Assembly (NCBI GenBank): GCA_026387485.1
Contig: JAPLLQ010000055.1
Coordinates: 3,504 to 10,539 of the forward strand
Reading direction: 5' to 3'
DNA length: 7,036 nucleotides
Source: Candidatus Omnitrophota bacterium
GTDB lineage: Bacteria; Omnitrophota; Gorgyraeia; Gygaellales; Profunditerraquicolaceae
This document shows, piece after piece, positions 1 to 6,769 of this stretch. Numbering within the stretch: the stretch's first letter is position 1; each line of letters starts with the position of its first letter. Below the pieces are notes generated by a model. The model did no database searches. It had not been told where the DNA came from and saw only the letters and a program-made list of their open reading frames with translations. Both the position numbers and the translations under genes were made by a program.

Positions 1-3000
1 ATAAACCTGCCACTTCTTTTGGCGTGCTATCCTTTTTAAAGAAACCCCAACTATTTTCATTAGCGTAACTATCCGGATATACACCGGTATTATTGGATAC
101 CTGATTTTTATCAGGGTTATCCTTTAAGCTCATAAAAGTAATACCAAAACAGGAATTTGTTTGAGTATTTATCTGTTGCCAAATCTTCATGTCGGCATAA
201 GCCTGAGCTTTCTCATCTTCTCTCTTGGCATTGTTATTGTATGAATCCGCTCCTGACTCGGAGATATAAATAGGTAAGGCGTAGCCTAATTCTTTGGTTA
301 CCTTTGTCAGGTCGCTAAAAAGGCTGGAAATATTGTCAAATCTGTAGGCATTAATTCCCCAGATATCTACGTGAGGAACGATCCTCACAATTTCAGCAGA
401 AGGTAAGTCTCCATGTGCAGTTGAAACACGTCGGCTAGGATCTAAGTTGTGCGCGGTTTGCGCTGCTTTTTCCAAATCAGCATACCAAATATCAATACCA
501 CCGGTAAACCAATCCGGATGATAATTATATTCATTACCAAATTCCCACATTAGTATGGCTGAAGAATCTTTATGCTCTTTTATGTATTCCATGTAGCTTC
601 CGTCTTTAATGTTCGGGCCTACGGGAAGGCCTACGGCTTCATACGCACCTGTATCATAAGGAATACCCATAATGACCCGGATGCCATTATTTTCTAAATC
701 GTTTAACAAATCCTTGTCTGTTAAAGGTAGATAAGTGCGGATGGTATTTGCGCCTAATTGCTTAAGGAGAGATATGTCTTCCGAAGCGAATCTTTCATCC
801 ACGGTTACTCCGCGGATCTGTTCGAGGCTAATGCGTCCGATTGTTATCGGCGGGGCGCGGGCTGGATTGGCACCTTTATCCTTCTCTTTAGAGATATCCG
901 GCTGGATAGGAGTTACTGTGCCTTGTTTTTCCGGTTTATCCACTGCAGCGCCTGCCGCAATAGCATCGCTGGCATCGAGAACTTTTCTGGCAGCAATATG
1001 CTTACTTAATGCGGCATTAATTGCAATATTCTCTTCGGGAGAAACCTTGCCATTTTCCAAGGCTTTATTGAGAGTTAAAATTAATTTCTCTGTTGCGGCA
1101 TGATAATTAGCTAATAATGCTTCACTATTTTTCGCCTCAGGTACAGGTACAACAGCTTTCTTCTCTGTTTGTACCGGTGGGGCGCGCGGGCCGCTTACAT
1201 CAACAGTAACATGTGCTCTATCCTGACTGAATACTGGAGGATTAAGCCTACTTGTAAAAACATTTTCATTTAAATAAGGAGATAAAATTGAGCCTAAACC
1301 TAAATATCCGCGCAGAGCTAAAGATGCGGCGAATTTGGCGGCTGTACTGGCGCTTGGTTTAGCCGGAACTTCAGTCTTCGGCGCAGCTGGAACATTGGTG
1401 CTAGCGGCATTGGTTGCTGTCGGCGCATTATCGGTAGTTCTAGACACTGATTGGGCTTGATCTAATAACCTTGTTGCTAACTTTGAGCAATCCAACCTAG
1501 GCGGATCTTTTAAGAATCTGCTCATTAAACCATACGCAGCAGATTTATCCAAAGGCAATTCTTTTAAGGCTTCCTGGCGCAGGTATTCAATCGCTCCTTG
1601 CTCTTCCCGGCTGAATTTAGTTAAGTCATTGTTAGTAATACCATTTATAATTCTTGCTTTTCTTAATTGCGCAAGTAATGTCTGGCCTTGATTATCTAAA
1701 ATGCCTTTTTCCTGTAACTGGCCAAGCACCGCTATGCCATCATCAACGCGGTTAACCACATATGCTGCCGAAGAATAAGATATAAATGCCCTGTTCATCT
1801 CTACGTCAGCCAACAAATCAAGCACTTCTTTAATCTTTGCCTTGGCTACTTTAAAGTTTCCGCCAGATATGTCTTTCTGTGCATTAAGGAAAAGTTGGTC
1901 AACTTGTGCAGAAACTTCATCGCGGTAGCTATCGACCATGACAGGTGTGGCAAAAGAAGATGGTGCTGCGCTGTCAAAATTACCTTTCCCTAAGAGCGGC
2001 TCTCCTGCCTCGCTCCATCTCTTGCGCAGTTGCTCAAGTATCCAGGTTCTCTGCGCCAAGCTATCCCGGATATCTAAAATACCAGCAGAATGATCTAATT
2101 TCTCTGCAGCAATTGTATCACGGGGGATAGCCATAAACTGCTCTAGGGGTTTGCCGGTAAAGAAATAGCTGTAGATATCTTCAGTTAAACATTCATAGAA
2201 AGGATATCGATAAAATTCCGGCAGCATAGGATAATATCTATTTTGCATAAGCTCCAAGTAATACTGTAAAATCACTGGTCTCTGCCTTTCAACATCGTAG
2301 TGGGCAAAATGGGAAACTTCATGGAGAAAAGAAGCACCCAAGCGGCTCTTTGCTTCAGAAGGAGCAGCCTGGAGCTTAGGTATACCACCATAACTAAGAC
2401 TATCATAAGATTCTTCAACGCCGGATTTTGCTAATTCGATTTTACGGGTGTCGAAGAAAGCACAAGAATCTTTCTCTCCAATCTTATCCGTGAAAACTAT
2501 TGTCTTGATCTCCCTAAGTAGAAGGGGATAATGTTTATTGGCAAAACGTAGTGCCTCCAGTAATTGCTGAGAAAATCTATCTGCCTGCTCAGGAACAAAA
2601 TCCTGCAAACCATTAATTTGTAAATATGGAAATTCGCGGTTTATTTCTGTGAGCGCAAGGATGTTAGTTTTTGCGTTTTTAGTTACCGCGAGGGTATTTG
2701 TCTGCTTGGACGTTACGATTTCGGTCTTTGCGGCAGGTATGGCATTGGCCTGAGTAACATTGGTCACAACTGGCGCAACCTTAACTTCATTCGTAACCGC
2801 AAGCTTCACCGCAGATTCAGATAATAATACTGAGGCTTCACGGTTCTGTGGATCATATTTTAAGATATCGGCGGCATATATTTGGATAAGACCCCATTTC
2901 GTTGATACTTCTGGGCCATGATTACTGTATAACATTTTTGCTTCATTAATTTGCGCCCATTTAATTTTAATGAGTTCCTGCTTGGCTTCGGCATTATTCG

Positions 3001-6000
3001 GATCTAATTCTAAAACACTCCAATAATAACCAATTTTCCCAAAATCGTTTTCTACACTTGCCGCCTCTTGCAACAACTCCTTTACTCTTCTTGCCTTCAC
3101 AGGCTGCATATCAACTGCAGGTACATTAGTAGTTGTCGTCGGCGTATTAGTTACGGCAGCTGGTAGATTAGTAATGAGGTTAGTTGTTGCCGCATAAAGC
3201 TGGGTGTTGGTTCCAAGCATATTGGCGGGATTTAATACCGTGCCCGGAGTCTGATTATCTGCTGGATGGCTGTCGCCGTGTATAATTGCTCCCCAAGGTA
3301 AAAGCGGCAATGCCGCGACTGCAGCAAGCGCTGCGCCTGCTATCATCAGCGGGCTCCATCTCTTAACCCATCCTGCCGGCTGCGGTAATTCTTTCGCTAC
3401 TTTGCTGAATAGATCATTACTTATACCCAAACCTTCAACTTTATATTTAGGGTTAAAATTAACATTTAAATCTGCAGTAATGATCTTGTAGATGCTCTCG
3501 CTAAGTTCTTCGGCTAATTTCGCACCTTCTCCGGAGGCAAATTCTTTCTTATCGCCTAATACCGTAATTAATAATATGTCTTTAAGATTTTCTTTCGGTA
3601 GGCATTCTTGTAATATACCTGCTACAGCATTACGGATTAATTCGCTCTGCGCCAATATTTCTGCCCGTTCCTCAAAAGATTTAGCTTGCTTCAATGAAGC
3701 TTCTAATGCCTTATATCCTTCGGGGTTGCCTTCGGATAGTTCACTTAATATAACCGGATAGATAGACTTACGCAGGATATGCCTTAAGATATCAATTTTT
3801 TCTTGAAGGCTCAATGCGTAAGGAACGCGGTCGATTTCTCTTAAATAATTATCTACGGTATAAACAAATATTCTATCTGCCTCTGAAGATGCGTTGATTG
3901 CAGCATCCATCTCGGCAATCTTGCTCTCATTATCCTTAATAATCTTGGCCTTCTCCTGCAAAAGGCTGCGTATGAAAGCTAACTCTTCTAATGCTTTCCT
4001 CTGACTTTCTCCGGTCAGTCTTTTATTAATCAACTGCTCAAGCTTGCTTAAGTCCTCTTGAGTAACAACCTCATCAACGCCTAATTCTTGCCTGGCATCT
4101 TGAGAATCTAAGCCTTTTAAAGATAAGATCCTATTTAATATCTTGGCTACGTCTCTACCATTCTTCTCTATGTGATCATAATCATCCAATACCTTGGAAT
4201 CCCAATTCGCTTTGTCATAACCTTTCTCAATCCTGTCGTTTATCTCATTATATTTCTGTGCTACGCATTTTATCGGCCGAGTCTTGAATGCTCGATAAAT
4301 CACCCAGCCTAAGAAACCTGCAGCGGCTAAAACTAACGCTACAAGAAAGATAACTTGCCAAGTTGATACAGCTATTCCCAAGAAGACTGCCGGAGCAACA
4401 GCCCCAACCTCTGCTCCAAACGCGCTTGCGGCGCCGAGGAAGGTTATTGCGCCAATGATGGTAATGAGAGAACCAATGCGGTTCGGCGCGCGAGGATTGA
4501 TTTGTGTACCGATACCTTGCTGCACTTTAGCCACCGCCACCGCGCCGACAGTTTCTGCCCCTCTTAACTCATTTTCTAGGGCAGCTTGGCTAATCCCTCT
4601 TTGATTAAGCGCATAAGATACAACGTGAAGAAATTTTATTTTAGAAAATAGTCCGGGGATTATATACTTGGAAAGATCATCCCTATTCTTATTATCCCCC
4701 ACCATCAATACTGCCCGGCCTTCAAACCCAGGCATTCCCTGTTCCTTAAGTAATTTATTTACTAAAGCCAATGCAGCTGGTTTAGAAGATGCCCGGGCTT
4801 CTTGTTCAACTATTCCTAACCCCTCAGCCCCGATAAGTTCAAGGAATTCTTTATCTTCAAAACTTACCGAACTAAGGTAGGCTTTATTATCTTTGTTAAC
4901 CAGCGTTATTTTGTACCAAGATAAACCTACTAATGCACCCTTTGCTACAAAATCAAAATCACTAATTTGCAATCCCAACTCTTCTAAGGAACTCTTTATG
5001 TCATCAAAAACTTGAGTCGGAACCTGGCCCCTAAAAGCTTCAGCTAACTCAATACTCTCTTTTGATTGAGAAAATTTACCCGTATATCCATTGAATGAAC
5101 TATCAGGATCAATGTATGCCCTATCTGTAACTATACCTACTCTAAAACCACGCTTCCTTAAGTTCTTGATCGTTTTTCGGATATTCTTTCTATTTATTAG
5201 AGAATATTTTGTTTCTGGGTTTACCAAAGTGCCATCTAAATCAAAAACAACCGTGTCACCATTAACTTTAGCCTCACCCCTCATCCCCACAAGCGCGCCG
5301 AACAATCTCCTCAACAAGTTTCTAATACTGGAAGGTAAGACTAATAACGGCATAAACATACCAGCTCCAACTTTACCCTCTTTCTTCTTCGGTGCCTTAT
5401 CACCTAAACCGTCATATTCATCTATTGGCGCTGGGAATACATCATTTGGCCCAATTATGATATCATTTGCTTTTTTATCATTCGGCTCTTGTGTTTTAAA
5501 ATCACGCTCATCACCATAACGAACATTATTGTTAAAGGTTTTTTCCATAATCTCTCTGGCACGCCTATGAAGCTCTCTGAATAATTCCGGGCCTTCTTTA
5601 GATATTCCCTTGGTTCTTGCAAATACCTCTTCATCCGTCATCGCTCCAAAACTGCCATTACTGTATTTGTAAGGTGTGCAATTTAATAAGCGTACAAAAT
5701 AAGGCCAGAATACCGGGTTGTAATAAGACCTTGGGCCACCTAAGCTAAAATCTTGCTCCCAGTTAGGAATATTGCGCACAATTATTTCATCAATTAATTT
5801 ATTCATTAATGCGGAGTGAAGGTATAGATAAAGCTCTTTGTTGGATTTTATGGTAATCTCTTTTTCCTTTAAGAAAACTGTGGCTAACTCATCTGAAGAC
5901 TTAAGAATGCGGGCAAAAGGATTAAGTGTACCTTGACCACGATTTTCTATCTTTACTAAGCCTACATTGGGTATGTATACCATTTGTTCTTTGTAATCTA

Positions 6001-6703
6001 ATCCTGTAAATAAGTCTGTCAAAGAAGGCATTGGGCTTGCTAACTCTAAACCGGTATGAGAATGGAACAAGTTATATTCTTCACTATTGACTCTCATCTT
6101 TACAGAGTTCTCTCCAACATTAGTCAGGATAAAAGAAATTCCGCCTTCTGCTTGGTTTCGATAAACACTCTGCACTTCTCCTGACCGTATTAAAGGCAAC
6201 CTTTCAAGAAGATAATCGCAGTACTTATTTTCATTAGCAAAAGGTACTGGTATACCGAGCCTGAAACCTGCATCTTTAGCTTCTTTTATTACCTGCGCAG
6301 CAATTACATTTTCTCTACTAAGCGATTTTTCTGATATACGGAACGCGAAAACTACAGCTAAACCTAACATAACTAACATAACAAGAGATAAAATCAACTG
6401 CGGAATACTATACCCTACCGTCTTATCTTCTCTGCCTTCAGCAGGAGTCTGCTGCGGATTAAGCAATCTCGCCATTTTCTTCTCGTTGGCAAAAAAGGCA
6501 TCCGCTTTTGCCATCTCAATCTCTTTACATTTTTCGCATATGCCATGGGTTAACTCAACAGAATTATTCTTTTCTAGTCCGACTTCCACTTTCGGATTAC
6601 CTTTAATAACTTTACAGAACATGCATATCGGAATAATTACCCTTGAGTTCCTTATATTAAGCCTCTCCAACTCAAAGGCCAAAGGAAGAGGCTTGTTTAG
6701 CAA
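1..6703 (-). CDS. Giant membrane-anchored multidomain hydrolase: zinc ribbon, HAD phosphatase, HExxH peptidase-like, GH-A glycosidase (partial, C-terminus off window)
   Basis: One uninterrupted frame gives 2,234 codons with no stop; the next in-frame stop upstream is the TAA at 6727-6725, and the frame leaves the window at base 1. Order of parts by residue: CxxC pairs at 27/30 and 56/59; membrane helix about 102-123; HSH...SLTD at 214-230; HAD motifs D488/D490, T526, K641, D670/D675/D676; hydrophobic hairpin about 743-804; charged helical region to about 1110; membrane helix about 1117-1140; TPR-like repeats about 1205-1300; HEVSH at 1461-1465; GH-A barrel from about 1955 with E2058 and E2149. 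Thr/Asn/Pro/Ala linkers separate the last modules. I infer an envelope-spanning multi-enzyme protein; its substrates are unknown. The start is uncertain: TTG at 6703, 6682 or 6670 keeps all four Cys, ATG 6622 loses the first, and ATG 6514 loses the whole zinc module. No convincing Shine-Dalgarno precedes the TTG codons. No gene symbol is justified. Confidence 0.93.
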   Translation of the reverse strand, partial: MLNKPLPLAFELERLNIRNSRVIIPICMFCKVIKGNPKVEVGLEKNNSVELTHGICEKCKEIEMAKADAFFANEKKMARLLNPQQTPAEGREDKTVGYSIPQLILSLVMLVMLGLAVVFAFRISEKSLSRENVIAAQVIKEAKDAGFRLGIPVPFANENKYCDYLLERLPLIRSGEVQSVYRNQAEGGISFILTNVGENSVKMRVNSEEYNLFHSHTGLELASPMPSLTDLFTGLDYKEQMVYIPNVGLVKIENRGQGTLNPFARILKSSDELATVFLKEKEITIKSNKELYLYLHSALMNKLIDEIIVRNIPNWEQDFSLGGPRSYYNPVFWPYFVRLLNCTPYKYSNGSFGAMTDEEVFARTKGISKEGPELFRELHRRAREIMEKTFNNNVRYGDERDFKTQEPNDKKANDIIIGPNDVFPAPIDEYDGLGDKAPKKKEGKVGAGMFMPLLVLPSSIRNLLRRLFGALVGMRGEAKVNGDTVVFDLDGTLVNPETKYSLINRKNIRKTIKNLRKRGFRVGIVTDRAYIDPDSSFNGYTGKFSQSKESIELAEAFRGQVPTQVFDDIKSSLEELGLQISDFDFVAKGALVGLSWYKITLVNKDNKAYLSSVSFEDKEFLELIGAEGLGIVEQEARASSKPAALALVNKLLKEQGMPGFEGRAVLMVGDNKNRDDLSKYIIPGLFSKIKFLHVVSYALNQRGISQAALENELRGAETVGAVAVAKVQQGIGTQINPRAPNRIGSLITIIGAITFLGAASAFGAEVGAVAPAVFLGIAVSTWQVIFLVALVLAAAGFLGWVIYRAFKTRPIKCVAQKYNEINDRIEKGYDKANWDSKVLDDYDHIEKNGRDVAKILNRILSLKGLDSQDARQELGVDEVVTQEDLSKLEQLINKRLTGESQRKALEELAFIRSLLQEKAKIIKDNESKIAEMDAAINASSEADRIFVYTVDNYLREIDRVPYALSLQEKIDILRHILRKSIYPVILSELSEGNPEGYKALEASLKQAKSFEERAEILAQSELIRNAVAGILQECLPKENLKDILLITVLGDKKEFASGEGAKLAEELSESIYKIITADLNVNFNPKYKVEGLGISNDLFSKVAKELPQPAGWVKRWSPLMIAGAALAAVAALPLLPWGAIIHGDSHPADNQTPGTVLNPANMLGTNTQLYAATTNLITNLPAAVTNTPTTTTNVPAVDMQPVKARRVKELLQEAASVENDFGKIGYYWSVLELDPNNAEAKQELIKIKWAQINEAKMLYSNHGPEVSTKWGLIQIYAADILKYDPQNREASVLLSESAVKLAVTNEVKVAPVVTNVTQANAIPAAKTEIVTSKQTNTLAVTKNAKTNILALTEINREFPYLQINGLQDFVPEQADRFSQQLLEALRFANKHYPLLLREIKTIVFTDKIGEKDSCAFFDTRKIELAKSGVEESYDSLSYGGIPKLQAAPSEAKSRLGASFLHEVSHFAHYDVERQRPVILQYYLELMQNRYYPMLPEFYRYPFYECLTEDIYSYFFTGKPLEQFMAIPRDTIAAEKLDHSAGILDIRDSLAQRTWILEQLRKRWSEAGEPLLGKGNFDSAAPSSFATPVMVDSYRDEVSAQVDQLFLNAQKDISGGNFKVAKAKIKEVLDLLADVEMNRAFISYSSAAYVVNRVDDGIAVLGQLQEKGILDNQGQTLLAQLRKARIINGITNNDLTKFSREEQGAIEYLRQEALKELPLDKSAAYGLMSRFLKDPPRLDCSKLATRLLDQAQSVSRTTDNAPTATNAASTNVPAAPKTEVPAKPSASTAAKFAASLALRGYLGLGSILSPYLNENVFTSRLNPPVFSQDRAHVTVDVSGPRAPPVQTEKKAVVPVPEAKNSEALLANYHAATEKLILTLNKALENGKVSPEENIAINAALSKHIAARKVLDASDAIAAGAAVDKPEKQGTVTPIQPDISKEKDKGANPARAPPITIGRISLEQIRGVTVDERFASEDISLLKQLGANTIRTYLPLTDKDLLNDLENNGIRVIMGIPYDTGAYEAVGLPVGPNIKDGSYMEYIKEHKDSSAILMWEFGNEYNYHPDWFTGGIDIWYADLEKAAQTAHNLDPSRRVSTAHGDLPSAEIVRIVPHVDIWGINAYRFDNISSLFSDLTKVTKELGYALPIYISESGADSYNNNAKREDEKAQAYADMKIWQQINTQTNSCFGITFMSLKDNPDKNQVSNNTGVYPDSYANENSWGFFKKDSTPKEVAGL
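2..835 (-). other. Clan GH-A glycoside hydrolase TIM-barrel domain (GH2-C/GH5-like), C-terminal end missing
   Basis: From about residue 1955 the sequence is a retaining glycosidase barrel. It opens with a strand phrase (LGANTIRTYLPL), then VIMGIPYD. ILMWEFGNEYNYHP follows, with E2058 as acid/base in the typical W-x-x-G-N-E setting. VDIWGINAYR comes next, and PIYISESGAD carries nucleophile E2149, 91 residues later, a normal spacing for clan GH-A. ITFMSLKD and WGFFKKD follow near the edge, like the closing part of the barrel. Both catalytic residues are present, so hydrolysis or transglycosylation of a beta-glycan is likely; linkage specificity cannot be read. The protein continues past base 1, so more domains may follow. 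Confidence 0.82.
1350..1446 (-). other. Thr/Asn/Pro/Ala linker of the giant protein
   Basis: Residues about 1753-1785 are low in complexity and rich in Thr, Asn, Pro and Ala, with TNVPAAPKT as the clearest phrase. Two similar linkers occur at about 1172-1197 (bases about 3190-3113; TNLPA, TNVPA) and about 1303-1350 (bases about 2797-2655; VTNVTQ, IPAAKT). They separate the membrane helix, the TPR-like unit, the peptidase-like domain and the later modules. They are probably flexible extracytoplasmic spacers. Confidence 0.6.
2026..2641 (-). other. HExxH metallopeptidase-like domain of the giant protein
   Basis: Residues about 1355-1560 include GASFLHEVSHFAHYD, in which H1461, E1462 and H1465 make the HExxH zinc site of gluzincin-type peptidases. 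About 40 residues on, YECLTEDIYSYF offers E1504 or E1508 as third ligand, similar to the ExFAE-type helix of that clan. Upstream, LREIKTIVFTD and the FFDTRKIELAKS stretch resemble the beta-rich lobe that precedes the active helix. The active-site residues appear intact, so peptidase activity is possible, but the family and target are unknown. After it, residues about 1570-1755 are helical and unassigned. Confidence 0.65.
2803..3091 (-). other. TPR-like repeat pair in the giant protein
   Basis: Residues about 1205-1301 contain two helical units ending in typical TPR phrases: VLELDPNNAEAK (D at about 1234) and ILKYDPQNREAS. Such repeats bind protein partners or space domains. The unit is flanked on both sides by Thr/Asn/Pro/Ala linkers, so it looks like an independent bead in the exported half. 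Only two repeats are visible and neither is a perfect 34-residue consensus. Confidence 0.5.
3284..3355 (-). other. Membrane helix before the exported half of the giant protein
   Basis: Residues about 1117-1140 (SPLMIGAALAAVAALPLLPW) are hydrophobic and follow a basic segment (WVKRW). After them comes a Thr/Asn/Pro-rich linker of the sort usual outside the cytoplasm. By the positive-inside rule the C-terminal half (TPR, peptidase-like and glycosidase modules) would be extracytoplasmic, which suits a glycosidase. Confidence 0.72.
4292..4477 (-). other. Hydrophobic hairpin: membrane helices 2 and 3
   Basis: Residues about 743-804 form two hydrophobic stretches. The first is SLITIIGAITFLGAASAFGA; the second is WQVIFLVALVLAAAGFLGWV. 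They are joined by a short Ala/Val/Pro-rich turn. The hairpin is entered by an NPRAPNR segment and left by IYRAFKTRP, so both flanks are basic, consistent with both ends facing the cytoplasm. The next 300 residues (about 810-1110) are charged and helical, with Lys/Glu/Leu-rich coiled-coil-like stretches and no domain I recognise. Confidence 0.75.
4600..5254 (-). other. HAD-superfamily phosphohydrolase domain of the giant protein
   Basis: Residues about 484-702 carry all the signature elements in order. Motif I is FDLDGT, with nucleophile D488 and acid/base D490. Motif II is VTDR with T526. Motif III is SSKPAAL with K641. Motif IV is VGDNKNRDD with D670, D675 and D676 as Mg2+ ligands. About 115 residues separate motifs II and III, which fits a C2-type cap inserted there. 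Family knowledge predicts Mg2+-dependent hydrolysis of a phosphate ester by an aspartyl-phosphate intermediate; the substrate cannot be read from the sequence. It is followed at once by a membrane hairpin, so the catalytic domain should sit at the membrane surface, probably cytoplasmic. Confidence 0.85.
5924..6226 (-). other. Possible JAMM/MPN-like segment (HSH...SLTD) in the giant protein
   Basis: Residues about 160-260 contain HSH at 214-216, then SLTD at 227-230, followed by a beta-rich stretch (QMVYIPNVGLVKIE). JAMM metalloproteases use an upstream Glu, HxH, and Ser-x2-Asp about seven residues after the second His. Here the HxH to Ser gap is ten residues. E176 or E186 (the latter in AEGGISF) could be the upstream acid. 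The resemblance is suggestive only, since the spacing is non-canonical and the fold cannot be judged by eye. Residues about 265-445 after it are unrecognised and rich in aromatic and basic residues. Confidence 0.3.
6335..6400 (-). other. Membrane helix 1 of the giant protein
   Basis: Residues about 102-123 (QLILSLVMLVMLGLAVVFAF) form an uncharged hydrophobic stretch of membrane-spanning length. It is preceded by a charged segment (EGREDK) and followed by RISEKSLSR. It anchors the protein about 100 residues from the N-terminus. It is not a classical cleavable signal peptide, because it lies deep in the chain behind the cysteine module. Confidence 0.8.
6527..6625 (-). other. Zinc-ribbon-like CxxC...CxxC module at the N-terminus of the giant protein
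   Basis: Residues 27-59 read ICMFCK, then a 25-residue loop, then THGICEKC. The pattern resembles the short cysteine module (IC.YCKKIR ... SHGICPxC) often found beside signalling and response-regulator proteins in bacteria. C27, C30, C56 and C59 are the probable metal ligands, with H53 nearby. The module precedes the first membrane helix, so it is most likely cytoplasmic. The complete four-Cys set is the main reason to place the true start upstream of ATG 6622. Metal binding is inferred from the motif alone. Confidence 0.65.
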
Positions 6704-6769
6704 ATGCTCTGAGAAGCGAAGTCCTTAAAAGCAGCATCTAAGGCGCGTTGTATAGTGTGCTCGGCAGGT

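Noticed and set aside
735..1103. Plus-strand open frame of 122 residues
   Set aside because: It lies opposite the linker and glycosidase region of the giant gene, is Ala/Leu/Ser-rich, and has no motif; it is an antisense shadow.
5091..5519. Plus-strand open frame of 142 residues
   Set aside because: It is antisense to the HAD domain, whose four ordered motifs prove the minus frame; its Ser/Pro/Phe-rich composition is typical of a shadow.
6672..6737. Minus-strand 21-residue open frame (MLLLRTSLLRAFAKQASSFG...) just ahead of the giant gene, considered as a leader peptide
   Set aside because: It has no clear ribosome site, no attenuator-like hairpin, and a length expected by chance.
6704..6769. 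Promoter or terminator between the two genes
   Set aside because: I see no convincing -35/-10 pair with proper spacing and no GC-rich hairpin followed by a T-run; only a weak TATAC-like box is present.
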